A stretch of 45,166 bases of DNA, from NCBI GenBank assembly GCA_964446285.1, contig CAYUNT010000010.1:1-45166 (forward strand), given 5' to 3'. This DNA comes from CAYUNT01 sp964446285. GTDB taxonomy: Bacteria; Sumerlaeota; Sumerlaeia; SLMS01; CAYUNT01. Both the position numbers and the translations under genes were made by a program. Under the pieces are notes generated by a model. The model did not search any database and was not told the DNA's origin. It was given only the letters and a program-made list of their open reading frames with translations. Shown piece after piece: positions 16,937 through 26,452 of the stretch (position 1 is the first letter of the stretch; each line of letters starts with the position of its first letter).

Positions 16937-17844
16937 ACGCACGGAATCTCCCGGTTTCATCCGCTTCTTGCGATGCCGCCGCCGATGCTGCCAATGCGGC
17001 GGCCGCCGCGCTTCTCCTCAGCGCCGACATCGGAAACACCAATATCACGTTTGGAATTCACGATGCGAGCGGGCGCGTCGCTCATCAATGGCGGATGGCG
17101 AGCGATCTGCGCCGCACGGAGGATGAATACGCGGCGCTGCTGCGACAGTTCGAGGCGGACGACCGCAAGCCGCGCGGAGAATGGACGGGCGCAATTATCT
17201 GTTCGGTGGTGCCCGCGCTGACTCCGATCCTCGAACAGGCCATCGCGCGGGTTCACGGAGTTGATCCGTTTGTGCTCGACGCGGATTCGCGCATGAACAT
17301 CCGCAACGGATACAAGAATCCGCACGAGGTCGGCATGGACCGCCTGGCCAACGCAGCGGGCGGGCGAGACCGCTATGGAACACCGCTCATCGTTGTCGAT
17401 TTCGGCACGGCGACAACACTCGATGTGATTTCCGCGAAGGGCGTGTATCTGGGCGGGTGCATTCTGCCGGGGCTGGATACGTCGGCCGAGGCGTTGTTTT
17501 TGCGGACGGCGAAGTTGCCGCGGATTTCGGTGGTGGGAACTCCGGAACCGCTCGGGCGCACAACGGTCGAGAGCATCCGCTCGGGATTGTTTTTCGGCGC
17601 GGTGGGCGCGGTGGATGGCCTGATCGAGCGCCTTTGGGATGCGACGGGCGAGCGCGGGCGCGTGGTCGCCACGGGCGGGCTGGCTGAACGGCTGGCCGTG
17701 CATTCGAGGCACATCGAACTCGCCGATGCCGATCTGACGCTGCATGGGCTTTGGATTTTGTGGCAACTCAATCGCGGCGGAGCGGGCGCGCGAGCACGGT
17801 CTCGTAAATCCGGCCGACGCGCTCGATCATCCGCTCGACGCTGA
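16933..17844 (+). CDS. coaX: type III pantothenate kinase
   Basis: Phosphorylates pantothenate, the first step of coenzyme A synthesis, in the cytoplasm. 303 residues, against about 255 normally. The extra length is an Ala-rich N-terminal extension of about 26 residues and a basic C-terminal tail of about 25. Visible motifs are the phosphate-binding DIGNTNITFG (Asp32), NGYKNPHEVGMDRLANA, VDFGTATTLDVIS and GGCILPGLDTSAEALF. The ATG at 16933 overlaps the preceding stop codon. The 3' end runs 77 bases into the convergent glycosyltransferase gene, and the Arg-rich tail is encoded in that overlap, so it is unlikely to be functionally important. No other CoA gene is adjacent. Confidence 0.93.
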   Translation: MNARNLPVSSASCDAAADAANAAAAALLLSADIGNTNITFGIHDASGRVAHQWRMASDLRRTEDEYAALLRQFEADDRKPRGEWTGAIICSVVPALTPILEQAIARVHGVDPFVLDADSRMNIRNGYKNPHEVGMDRLANAAGGRDRYGTPLIVVDFGTATTLDVISAKGVYLGGCILPGLDTSAEALFLRTAKLPRISVVGTPEPLGRTTVESIRSGLFFGAVGAVDGLIERLWDATGERGRVVATGGLAERLAVHSRHIELADADLTLHGLWILWQLNRGGAGARARSRKSGRRARSSARR

Positions 17845-18958
17845 ATTCGGCGCGGGCGCGGCGGCGCGCGGCTTCGCCCAGGCGCAGGCGCAAGGCCGGG
17901 TCGCGCAACAGGCGGCCCAGGCCATCGGCCAGCGCGGTGGCGTTCGCGGGTTCGACAATCAGGCCGGTTTCTTCATGGCGGTTCACATAGGGAACGCCTG
18001 TGTCGAGCCGCGTGCTCACGACTGGTTTTCCGCAAGCCATTGCTTCGATTTGCGCGATGCCAAACGCCTCCGAACGGCGGTGAGAGGGAAGAACAAAGAC
18101 GTCGCAGGCGTGGAGATGCGCCGTGACGTCCTCGTCGGAGAGGCGGCCCGGAAGATGCACGATGTCCGCCAGTCCAAGGGCGGAGCGTTGCGCTTCGATT
18201 TGCGGGCGCATGGGACCGCCGCCGATGAGCGCCGCGCGAAAATCGACGCCCCGCGCGCGCAGGCCCGCCAGCGCATCGAGCAGGAATGGCAGGCCTTTGT
18301 ATTCGCGAAATTGGCCCACGAACACGAGAATCGGCGTTCCAGGAGGGGCAGGCGCGCCTCCGCCCGAGGCAAGCAGGCGTTCACGAACGCGGCGCGCGGC
18401 GTCGAGGCGCTTGGGCGTGGCATCGAAGGCATCGAGCGGAATCCCGAGCGGCACGGGCGTGCAGCGCGAGGCGAGCGGACGCAAAAACTCAGACGACTCA
18501 ATGTAATTGGGCGAGGTGGGCATGATCGCGCAGGCGTGCGCCAAAAATCGCCGCAGTAGCGGACCATAGAGCCGCAATCCAATCCGCTGGCGCACGATGT
18601 CACTGTGATACGTGACCACGACGCGCCCTAGTGGGCGGGAGACCAGCCAAGACAATTCGCCCGTCGGATTCGGATGGTGAAAATGCAGAATGTCCGCTTT
18701 CCACCTGCGAATCCACAAGGGAAACGCGGGGGCGAGCGGCGCGGAGGCGAACCGCCTCCATTCTCCCGCCAGGAAGAGGCGCACAGGACCATCGGCATCC
18801 ATCCGCCCGCGCCATCGCCGCGCGCACACGAGCGCCGCCACGTCGCACGAGTCCGCGAATCCATGCGCCAGATAGTGGATCGTCTTCTCGATGCCTCCGA
18901 CGATCGGCGGCCAGTAATCCTTATATATATGCAGAATTCGCGTGCGTTGCGATATCAT
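17768..18958 (-). CDS. glycosyltransferase, GT4 family
   Basis: A 396-residue GT-B glycosyltransferase that probably transfers a sugar from a nucleotide donor to a lipid or polysaccharide acceptor at the inner membrane. The N-terminus ILHIYKDYWPPIVGGIEKTIHYLA is typical of GT4. ILHFHHPNPTGELS and VVTYHSDIV belong to the acceptor domain. The donor domain has PILVFVGQFREYKGLPFLLDA, LPGRLSDEDVTAHLHACDVFVLPSHRRSEAFGI with the EX7E-type Glu, and ACGKPVVSTRLDTGVPYV. An ATG at 18958 is chosen; a TTG ten codons upstream (18988) would place the start five bases after the rpe stop. It lies directly downstream of rpe and may be cotranscribed. Acceptor and donor cannot be told from sequence. Confidence 0.88.
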   Translation of the reverse strand: MISQRTRILHIYKDYWPPIVGGIEKTIHYLAHGFADSCDVAALVCARRWRGRMDADGPVRLFLAGEWRRFASAPLAPAFPLWIRRWKADILHFHHPNPTGELSWLVSRPLGRVVVTYHSDIVRQRIGLRLYGPLLRRFLAHACAIMPTSPNYIESSEFLRPLASRCTPVPLGIPLDAFDATPKRLDAARRVRERLLASGGGAPAPPGTPILVFVGQFREYKGLPFLLDALAGLRARGVDFRAALIGGGPMRPQIEAQRSALGLADIVHLPGRLSDEDVTAHLHACDVFVLPSHRRSEAFGIAQIEAMACGKPVVSTRLDTGVPYVNRHEETGLIVEPANATALADGLGRLLRDPALRLRLGEAARRRARAEFSVERMIERVGRIYETVLARPLRRD

Positions 18959-18992
18959 TCTGTTTTGCAAAGGAAGCGGCAAATGCAAGACG

Positions 18993-19745
18993 TCATTTCA
19001 GCCGGCGGATGCTTTCGCGCAGCGCGCGGACGTTCTCGCGCACCTTGCCATCGCGGAAAACCGCCGAGCCAGCGACAAGAACGTCCGCCCCGGCGGCAAC
19101 GGCCAGAGGCGCTGTGGATGCGTTGATGCCGCCATCCACCTGAATCAGGTATGTAGCCTTGCGAGCCTCGCGTTCGAGGACGAGCTGGCGGATTTTATTG
19201 AGCGCCGAGGGAATCAGGCGCTGGCCGCCGAATCCCGGCTCGACGCTCATCACGAGCACAAGATCGGCCACGCCCAGGCAATCGTGCAATTTCTCAACCG
19301 GCGTCTTGGGTTTGATCGAGATGCCTGCCTGCGCGCCCGCGCGGCGGATCTGGCGCAGAATCGCTGCCGCCTGGCTTCCCTGCGCTCCCTCCGCGCCGCA
19401 AGCCTCCCAGTGCACCGTGATCAACTGCGCCCCAGCCTCGGCGAAGTCCTTTATGTATTTGCGCGGTTCTTCGATCATCAAGTGCGCATCAAGGAACGCG
19501 CTGTTGTTCAACTCGCGAATCGAACGCACCACGGGCGCGCCAAAGGTGAGGTTGGGAACGAAGTGCCCGTCCATGACATCGAGATGAATCCACTGGCATC
19601 CGGCGCGCTCGACCTTGTGGATTTCGTCGGCGATCTTCGCGAGATTCGCCGAGAGAAGAGAAGGAGCGATGGTGACCGCGCTGCCCCTGCCCACGGAGCA
19701 CCGCTCTTGTTTCGCTTTGCCGCCTCGTTCCAAAACCATGACCAT
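18993..19745 (-). CDS. rpe: ribulose-phosphate 3-epimerase
   Basis: Interconverts D-ribulose 5-phosphate and D-xylulose 5-phosphate in the pentose phosphate pathway. A TIM-barrel protein of 250 residues as drawn; the family is about 220. The family core begins at TIAPSLLSANLAKIADEI near residue 25, so the true start may be some 20 codons downstream. Motifs seen are WIHLDVMDGHFVPNLTFG, DAHLMIEEP, VLVMSVEPGFGGQ and IQVDGGIN, which together carry the metal ligands, the catalytic Asp residues and the phosphate loop. The glycosyltransferase gene follows within a few bases to 35 bases depending on its start, suggesting one transcript. D-xylulose 5-phosphate links this gene to pentose use via the lyxose isomerase upstream, but on a separate transcript. 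Confidence 0.95.
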   Translation of the reverse strand: MVMVLERGGKAKQERCSVGRGSAVTIAPSLLSANLAKIADEIHKVERAGCQWIHLDVMDGHFVPNLTFGAPVVRSIRELNNSAFLDAHLMIEEPRKYIKDFAEAGAQLITVHWEACGAEGAQGSQAAAILRQIRRAGAQAGISIKPKTPVEKLHDCLGVADLVLVMSVEPGFGGQRLIPSALNKIRQLVLEREARKATYLIQVDGGINASTAPLAVAAGADVLVAGSAVFRDGKVRENVRALRESIRRLK

Positions 19746-20463
19746 GCCTCGATTTTGTGAGTGTCGCCTGCCTGTGCGCTCTTCTGGCCGCGCTTGGCGG
19801 CGGACCGCAAGGCGCTGGAACCGCCTGCGGCGCTCTGCCGGATGCGCAAGGAGCCGCCGCGGGAGCCGCGCGGCGCGACTGTTGCGAATGATGCGCCTCG
19901 TTTTAGGAGGACTCGCGCCGAGTCACACAGCGTTCCAGCGCTCTGAGTGTGGCGGAATGAGATCGTTCACGCAACCAGAAGAGCGAGCGCCAGGCGCGCG
20001 CGATGAAGCTGGAGCCGGCAGGCGCTTGTCTCGTAAAATGCTGTTGAGAACAGTGATTTCTCCGCATATCGCTCTGGCTTCCACGCGGCGGATTTTGGAC
20101 CCAATACGCCGGCGGCGTTGCGAGCGCTTGCAGAGGCGCTCGCGATGCGCGCGCAGCACGAAGAGGGAGCCGCTCGCGCGGCGTCATGCAGGCGCATGAA
20201 AGGGCCGCAGAACACTTTTTTAGGGCGTTCCGCGAAAACATAGGCGCGAAAAAGAACTTTTCATTATCACAATATGCTGATTGTGCTTGACAGCATCGCG
20301 AAATCATTCAGAACTTTCGCTGTTACGTTGTGATTTCGATCAGGGGCGAAGTCGCAACAAAACGCAATTCCCGGTTCGGCGGATGTCCGATTCGAGCCGG
20401 AGCAAGGGGCGAAGAGATCAGGACCTCGCCACTTGGATCCAAAACAGAAAGGAGGTGGAAACT
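19746..20463. other. 718-base intergenic region
   Basis: No gene or tRNA is recognised. It holds an 8-bp perfect hairpin, GCGAGCGC/GCGCTCGC (20120-20143). An 18-bp inverted repeat, CACAAT-ATGCTG-ATTGTG (20268-20285), is followed immediately by a -35-like TTGACA (20287-20292). No good -10 stands at the right distance. It presumably holds the promoters of rpe (minus) and the small basic protein (plus). Confidence 0.5.
20268..20285. promoter_or_regulatory. inverted repeat CACAAT-N6-ATTGTG next to a -35-like element
   Basis: A perfect 6+6 palindrome abutting TTGACA at 20287-20292, upstream of the small basic protein gene. It shares the ATTGTG half-site with the glgA operators but in the outward orientation, so it does not match the Rex or CRP consensus. 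Confidence 0.35.
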
Positions 20464-20607
20464 ATGGCAACAGCGAAGAAGGCCCCCAAGAAGGCGGCGG
20501 CAAAGAAACCGGCGGCCAAGAAGCCGGCGGCGAAGAAGGCCACGAAGCCCGCAGCGAAGAAGGCCCCAGCGAAAAAGGCGGCCGCCAAGAAGTGCTGCTC
20601 GCAGTGA
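20464..20607 (+). CDS. small Lys/Ala/Pro-rich histone-like protein
   Basis: A 47-residue, strongly basic peptide made almost entirely of Lys, Ala and Pro in repeats such as AAKKPAAKKPAAKKA, ending KKCCSQ. The ribosome-binding site is near perfect (AAAGGAGGTG at 20448-20457, seven bases before the ATG), and a strong terminator follows, so it is a real and probably highly expressed gene despite its size. The composition resembles the C-terminal tails of eukaryotic H1 and bacterial H1-like nucleoid proteins (Hc1, AlgP). Binding of DNA or RNA by charge is the natural inference. The terminal Cys-Cys could allow disulfide-linked dimers or metal binding. Confidence 0.75.
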   Translation: MATAKKAPKKAAAKKPAAKKPAAKKATKPAAKKAPAKKAAAKKCCSQ

Positions 20608-20701
20608 ACCGCTGCCCTTATCGCGGCTGAATCCGGGGCACCGCACATGCGAGATTCCCGGATTCTCTCGATGCGGACAGGAATTTCAACCGACTCTTTC
20701 A

Positions 20702-20750
20702 AGCCGCATGGGATGCCTGAACCGGCTCCTCATGCGGCTCTTTCTTTTTA
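20702..20750 (+). terminator. intrinsic terminator of the small basic protein gene
   Basis: AGCCGCATG (20702-20710) pairs perfectly with CATGCGGCT (20731-20739), followed by CTTTCTTTTTA. This is a standard Rho-independent terminator about 95 bases after the stop codon. The rest of the gap 20608-21050 shows only the second terminator below. Confidence 0.8.
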
Positions 20751-20954
20751 ATCCTGCGCATGGGACACCGCCATAACGCCGCGCCGCGCCGCATCGCCGC
20801 GCAAAGGCCCCGCGCCCACCGCGCGATTTCCCTTTCACTGCAATGGAATTCCCTTGGGGCGGACCCGCGCCGCGGACATCCATTTGCAGCATGGCGGTGG
20901 CGGGATGGAATCGAATGCCGTTCCAGGACGGCCGCTCTTGCGGCCAAAAATGCT

Positions 20955-20987
20955 GAGTCCCGGCGGCCTTGCGAACCGCCGGGACTC
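20955..20987 (-). terminator. intrinsic terminator of gap
   Basis: A perfect 12-bp stem (GAGTCCCGGCGG with CCGCCGGGACTC) and 9-base loop. On the minus strand it is followed by AGCATTTTT. It lies about 65 bases beyond the gap stop codon. Confidence 0.8.
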
Positions 20988-21050
20988 ATTTATGCATCTC
21001 TATCACGCCGGAGCCGATTGCCGCTCCGCGCGCGCAGGGCGTCTTGCTGA

Positions 21051-22067
21051 TTACGCCATCTTCTTGATGAGGTCGATGCAGCGGCACGAATACGCCCACT
21101 CGTTGTCATACCACGAGAGGACCTTCACGAAGTTGCCGTCGATGACGCGGACGTTCTTCGAATCCACCACCGAGGAAATCGGGCAGTGGTTGTAGTCGAT
21201 CGAGACGGTTTCGTCTTTTTCGACATAGAGGACGCCTTTGAGTTCGGCCTTGGAGGCCTTCTCGAAGGCGGCGACGATTGCCTTGGCCTTTTCCTTGTCA
21301 TCGGCGCCGGGGATCGACTCGACTTCGCAGACGAGGTCAACGAGCGAGACATTCGGCGTCGGGACGCGGACGGATAGACCGTCGAGTTTGCCCTTCAGCG
21401 CGGGAATCACGAGTCCGATCGCGGCGGCGGCGCCGGTCTTTGTCGGGATCATTGAAAGAGCGGCGGCGCGGGCGCGGCGCAGGTCTTTGTGCTCGAAGTC
21501 CTGAACGCGCTGATCGTTCGTGTAAGCGTGAATCGTCGTCATGAGTCCGCGCTTCACTTTGAATTCCTTCTGGAGAACGCTCACAACGGGCGCGAGGCAG
21601 TTCGTTGTGCACGAGGCGTTCGAAACGACAGTGTGCTCGGGCTTGAGCGTGCTGTCGTTGACGCCAATGACGATTGTGGCTTCGGCGGTCTTGGACGGGG
21701 CGGAGATGAGAACCTTCTTCGCGCCGGCGGCGATGTGCTTCTTGGCGTCTTCGAGCTCGGTGAACTTGCCCGTGGACTCGACGACAATCTGGACGCCGTT
21801 GGCGGCGTGCGGCAGTTTGGACGGGTCTTTTTCCGCCGTGACCTTGATGGTCTTGCCGTTGACGATGATGCTGTTTTCCGTGGCCTCGACCGTTCCGGGG
21901 AACCGGCCATGAACCGAGTCATACTTGAGCAGGTGGGCCAGAGTGGCCGGGGTGGTGAGGTCGTTGATGCTAACGATCTCGATGTCTTTCGGGGCGCTTT
22001 CGAGAGCGGCGCGGAACACGAGCCGTCCGATGCGTCCAAAGCCGTTGATGGCTACCTTCACAGCCAT
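21051..22067 (-). CDS. gap: glyceraldehyde-3-phosphate dehydrogenase, type I
   Basis: NAD-dependent oxidation and phosphorylation of glyceraldehyde 3-phosphate in glycolysis and gluconeogenesis. 338 residues, full length. The Rossmann start is VAINGFGRIGRLVFRA. Asp36 in SINDL at the end of the second strand indicates NAD rather than NADP preference. The catalytic Cys153 sits in SNASCTTNCLAP, and the base His180 in TTIHAYTNDQ. WYDNEWAYSCRCIDLI closes the chain. AGGAGG precedes the ATG at good spacing. Its terminator is at 20955-20987. The antiporter gene lies 228 bases upstream in the same direction, so gap probably has its own promoter. Confidence 0.98.
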   Translation of the reverse strand: MAVKVAINGFGRIGRLVFRAALESAPKDIEIVSINDLTTPATLAHLLKYDSVHGRFPGTVEATENSIIVNGKTIKVTAEKDPSKLPHAANGVQIVVESTGKFTELEDAKKHIAAGAKKVLISAPSKTAEATIVIGVNDSTLKPEHTVVSNASCTTNCLAPVVSVLQKEFKVKRGLMTTIHAYTNDQRVQDFEHKDLRRARAAALSMIPTKTGAAAAIGLVIPALKGKLDGLSVRVPTPNVSLVDLVCEVESIPGADDKEKAKAIVAAFEKASKAELKGVLYVEKDETVSIDYNHCPISSVVDSKNVRVIDGNFVKVLSWYDNEWAYSCRCIDLIKKMA

Positions 22068-22295
22068 GGGAGAATCCTCCTGAGAGAATGTCGCCTGGAG
22101 GGGCGCGGCGGTTTATAGCGCCGCTCGGGATCGCCTTTGGGGCCGGACCCCGCCTTTTTTGGAGAGGCGCGCGGATTGGTTTTTCGCGCCGGGACCCAGC
22201 CCCCCCTTGTGCGAACACGCGGGCGGGGCGGCCCTCTCCAAGCGTTCAAACCTGGAAGAATAGCGGACTGGGTGGCGGACTCGTCAACGCGAATT

Positions 22296-24014
22296 TCATG
22301 CCGCGGCGCCGGGTGCGCCGTTTTTCGCCGCGCGGGATTCGGCGCGCATCAGAGACCACTTCAACAGCGGAGGCGTAACCAGTGTGGTCACAATCACCAT
22401 GATGACCACTGCCGCAAATGTGGAATTGGTCACCACGCCCAGTGTGCGTCCAATGCTGGCGAATATCAATCCAACCTCGCCCCGGGGGATCATCCCCAAT
22501 CCCACCGACAAACGGTCCGCTTTCACCCCGAAAATGCCCAGTCCGCAGACTTGTTTTCCAATGACGGCCGCGATGATCAGCATCGCGGCGAGAAACAGCA
22601 CGTCCACACGCGCGAAGCTTTCCAGCCGCACTTGAATCCCCATCTGAACGAAAAACAGGGGCACCAACATCGCCGAAAGCGGATGAATGAGATTTTCCAG
22701 GGACCGCACGCCCTCGTTGCCCTCTCGGAAGGGGCGCACATGCGATTCGCCCATAACCAGGCCCGCGGCAAAAGCGCCAACAATCGTCGCCAGTCCGATG
22801 GCGTTGGCGATCCAGGCGACGCCGAAGCAAAACATCAGGGCGGAAGTGATCATCAGCCCCGAGCCGCGAAGGCCGGCCATGATGCGAAATCCGAATGGCA
22901 TGAGTTTCAGCCCGAGGAAAATGGCCGCCGTCAGGAATAACAGCGCCTTGGCCGTGATGAGAAAAGCCGTCATTCCGATGCCGCTCGATGCGGAGCCGGT
23001 TTCGTCCGCCACGATAATGCCGCCAACCACCGCCAGCACGATCAGGCCCATGACGTCATCGATTACAGCGGCCCCCAGGACAATTTTCGCCTCGTTGGTG
23101 TGAATTTTATTGAGGTCTTTCAGAACGCGCGCCGTAATGCCAACGCTCGTGGCGCAAAGCACCGCGCCGATGAACAAATGCACGTGGCCCAAGGGCACTC
23201 CGGGCGGAGCGCTTGTAATAAACACGGAACTGACGAAATATCCGAGGAACATCGGCGCAATAACGCCAAGCGCCGCCACGACAAACGAGGCCGCGCCCAC
23301 CTTGGCCATCTCATAAATGTCTGATTCCAACCCCACCTCGAACAGGAGAAGAATCACGCCAATGCGCGCCAGAATGTCGATGTAGGACCCTTCCTGGCGC
23401 ATGGTCTCGACCATTTGGGCCATCGCCGATCCGCTCCACCATAGCGTAATCGAGCTGAGCGCCATCCCAAGCACAAGCTCGCCAAGCACGGCTGGCTGGC
23501 CGAGGCGCTCGAAAAGATGCCCGCCCAACTTGGCCGCAAACAATATAATGATGATCTGCATGAGGACCGGCGCGACGGGATCTCCGTGGCTGGCGCCGCC
23601 GCCGCTTTTATGCTCGCCGCCCTGCTCAGCGCTCTTTTCGCCGACGGCGGAGTTGTGAGTTGTGAGTTGTGGGTTGTGAGTTGTGGGTTGTGAGTTGTGG
23701 GTTGCGGAAGAAGAATCCGACGCCGCGCTTTGCGTCTGGGTCTGCGCCTGATCCTGCTGAGCGGATTGCGCAGCGGAGGGATTGGCGGCGGCCTGCGAGG
23801 ATTCCGAGGCGGATTTTTCCTGTGGATTCGCCGAATGAGGCGGAACAATTCCCAGCGCTCCCACCGCCATCAAGACCAGAAGCGCGCGGGGGAGTATCGA
23901 CGAGCGCCGGCGTCCTTTCCCTATATATTCTCCGCATTCTTCGGCGCGCGAGGAATGCGCCAAGCGGTATTCATTTCGTTTTTGATGCATCCAATCGGCA
24001 AGTCTGTTACGCAT
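22296..24014 (-). CDS. CPA2-family cation:proton antiporter with repeat-containing N-terminal extension
   Basis: A 572-residue Kef/NapA-like monovalent cation:proton antiporter of the inner membrane. Residues about 40-60 are a hydrophobic signal or first helix. Residues about 62-150 are a Ser/Gln/Ala-rich linker. The transporter core (about 155-560) has QPAVLGELVLGM, ARIGVILLLFEVGLESD, GAVLCATSVGITARVLKD and GAAVIDDVMGLI, the last with the ion-binding Asp pair of the family. There is no C-terminal TrkA-N (RCK) domain, so it is not a full Kef channel. In the linker, residues about 105-123 are translated heptamer repeat (DNA 23648-23702), read as Thr-His-Asn-Ser-Gln type sequence. Start as drawn has only a weak ribosome site. 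Confidence 0.88.
   Translation of the reverse strand: MRNRLADWMHQKRNEYRLAHSSRAEECGEYIGKGRRRSSILPRALLVLMAVGALGIVPPHSANPQEKSASESSQAAANPSAAQSAQQDQAQTQTQSAASDSSSATHNSQPTTHNPQLTTHNSAVGEKSAEQGGEHKSGGGASHGDPVAPVLMQIIIILFAAKLGGHLFERLGQPAVLGELVLGMALSSITLWWSGSAMAQMVETMRQEGSYIDILARIGVILLLFEVGLESDIYEMAKVGAASFVVAALGVIAPMFLGYFVSSVFITSAPPGVPLGHVHLFIGAVLCATSVGITARVLKDLNKIHTNEAKIVLGAAVIDDVMGLIVLAVVGGIIVADETGSASSGIGMTAFLITAKALLFLTAAIFLGLKLMPFGFRIMAGLRGSGLMITSALMFCFGVAWIANAIGLATIVGAFAAGLVMGESHVRPFREGNEGVRSLENLIHPLSAMLVPLFFVQMGIQVRLESFARVDVLFLAAMLIIAAVIGKQVCGLGIFGVKADRLSVGLGMIPRGEVGLIFASIGRTLGVVTNSTFAAVVIMVIVTTLVTPPLLKWSLMRAESRAAKNGAPGAAA
23648..23702. repeat. heptamer tandem repeat (GTTGTGA/GTTGTGG) inside the antiporter gene
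   Basis: About eight alternating GTTGTGA and GTTGTGG units with strict 7-bp period, in frame with the antiporter on the minus strand. Same family as 2280-2404. Confidence 0.9.
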
Positions 24015-24373
24015 CGGTTTCTTCTTTCATCTCTGAGCAGGCCGCATTTGCGGGCCAATCGGGCCAGCATGGAATGCGGCGGCGTTTGCCTGTATTTCCC
24101 AGGAAAAAAGGCCGAAGACCTTGCGATCCCCGGCCCAAGGCGGGTGTGAACTTACGCAAAGCCCCCCCGGCAATCAACGCAAAGCGTAAGGCAGCCATGA
24201 AAGCATTCAGGCCTCCCAATCGCCATTCACCTTGACTCCGGAGGGGCGGGAAAAAACCCTAGGGGGAATCCGGGAAGCCAATTCCCCCAATAGCGGGGAA
24301 GGCTTTGCCGTCTGAAGAGCGTTTAGTATCGCTTTGCCCGCAATCTCAGGATGTCCGCGAGAAGGATCGTATC
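24015..24373. other. divergent intergenic region, antiporter/accB
   Basis: A 359-base gap that must hold the promoters of the antiporter (minus) and accB (plus). A TTGACT near 24231 is a possible -35 but no matching -10 is found. No gene or clear structure is seen. Confidence 0.4.
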
Positions 24374-25051
<678 letters not shown>

Positions 25052-25078
25052 TGAGGCCGCACCAACCGGGGGAAATTC

Positions 25079-26452
25079 GTGATTCAAAAAGTCCTGATAG
25101 CCAATCGCGGTGAAATCGCGCTGCGCGTGATCCGCGCCTGCAAGGAACTCGGACTCCAATCGGTGGCCGTGTATTCCGAAGCGGATAAAAACGCGCTGCA
25201 CGTTCATGCGGCGGACGAAGCGGTGTGCATCGGTCCGCCCCCCGCCAATCAATCCTATCTTAATGTGGCGCGGATTATCTCGGCGGCGGAAATCACAGAC
25301 GCGGATGCTGTGCATCCTGGATATGGGTTTCTGGCGGAGAACGCGCAATTCGCCGAGATTTGCCGTGACTGCAATCTGACGTTTATCGGCCCAACGCCCG
25401 AGCAAATCACCCGCATGGGTGACAAGGCCGAGGCCAAGCGCACCGCGGCGGCGGCCAAGGCCCCGATCATTCCGGGCAGCGATGGTCCAATCGACGATCC
25501 GGCCAAGGCTCTCGGCATGGCGCGCGAGATTGGGTTCCCGATCATGATCAAGGCCGTGGCGGGCGGCGGCGGACGCGGAATGCGCATGGCGCGCGAAGAG
25601 GGCGAATTCGAGAATCTCTTCTCGATGGCCCGCCGCGAAGCCGAAGCCGCTTTCGCCAATCCCGCCGTGTATCTGGAAAAATGCATCGTCAGCCCGAAAC
25701 ACGTCGAAATTCAAATCCTTGGCGACACGCACGGCAATCTGATCCACCTGGGCGAGCGCGACTGTTCCGTGCAGCGGCGCCACCAGAAACTCGTCGAGGA
25801 ATCGCCCTGCCCGGTGATGACGCCCGAACTGCGCGAAAAAATGGGGCGGGCCGCCGTATCCGCCGCGCGCCAGATCAACTATGTTGGCGCGGGAACGATC
25901 GAGTTCCTTCTCGATACCAAAGGCAACTTCTACTTCATGGAAATGAACACCCGCGTCCAGGTGGAGCATCCTGTGACCGAGTGGGTGACGAGTGTGGACA
26001 TCGTGCGCGAGCAAATCCGCGCGGCGATGGGTGAACCGCTGAGCGTCCGCCAGGAAGATGTGCAAATCAAAGGGCATTCGATCGAGTGCCGCGTGAACGC
26101 CGAAGACCCCGACCGCAATTTCATGCCGTCGCCCGGACGGCTGCTGCATTATCTTCCGCCGGGGGGGCCGGGCGTCCGCGTCGATAGCGCCTGCTACCAG
26201 GATTATGTGATTCCGCCATTTTACGACTCGATGGTGGCGAAAGTGATCGTCTGGGACCACACGCGCGAGCAGGCAATTGCAAGAATGAAGCGCGCGCTTT
26301 CGGAGTTTGTGATTGAAGGAGTGAACACAACGATTCCCTTTCAGTTGCAGGTGCTCGACAGCCCGCTGTTTCACAAGGGGGATTTCGGAACGGATTTTCT
26401 GGAGCGGACGGCCTCAGAGCGTTCCGCCGCCAAAAAGAACAACGCGGCCTGA
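25079..26452 (+). CDS. accC: acetyl-CoA carboxylase, biotin carboxylase subunit
   Basis: ATP-dependent carboxylation of the AccB biotin. 457 residues, full length. Starts with GTG after GGGGGAAA. Seen in order: KVLIANRGEIALRVIRA, VHPGYGFLAENA, the ATP-grasp glycine loop AGGGGRGMRMA near residue 163, EKCIVSPKHVEIQILGD, the metal and catalytic region YFMEMNTRVQVEHPVTE, and GHSIECRVNAEDP. The accD and accA subunits are not in the window. accC is followed after 114 bases by the Asp23 gene in the same direction. Confidence 0.98.
   Translation: MIQKVLIANRGEIALRVIRACKELGLQSVAVYSEADKNALHVHAADEAVCIGPPPANQSYLNVARIISAAEITDADAVHPGYGFLAENAQFAEICRDCNLTFIGPTPEQITRMGDKAEAKRTAAAAKAPIIPGSDGPIDDPAKALGMAREIGFPIMIKAVAGGGGRGMRMAREEGEFENLFSMARREAEAAFANPAVYLEKCIVSPKHVEIQILGDTHGNLIHLGERDCSVQRRHQKLVEESPCPVMTPELREKMGRAAVSAARQINYVGAGTIEFLLDTKGNFYFMEMNTRVQVEHPVTEWVTSVDIVREQIRAAMGEPLSVRQEDVQIKGHSIECRVNAEDPDRNFMPSPGRLLHYLPPGGPGVRVDSACYQDYVIPPFYDSMVAKVIVWDHTREQAIARMKRALSEFVIEGVNTTIPFQLQVLDSPLFHKGDFGTDFLERTASERSAAKKNNAA

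Noticed and set aside
20268..20285. Rex- or CRP-type site upstream of the small basic protein
   Set aside because: The half-sites face outward (CACAAT-N6-ATTGTG), the reverse of the TTGTGA-N6-TCACAA arrangement, so it is listed only as a palindrome.
22139..22160. GGGG-CCGGA-CCCC followed by GCC and six T on the plus strand, like an intrinsic terminator
   Set aside because: It lies between two minus-strand genes and no plus-strand gene ends nearby; the 4-bp stem is too short to claim.
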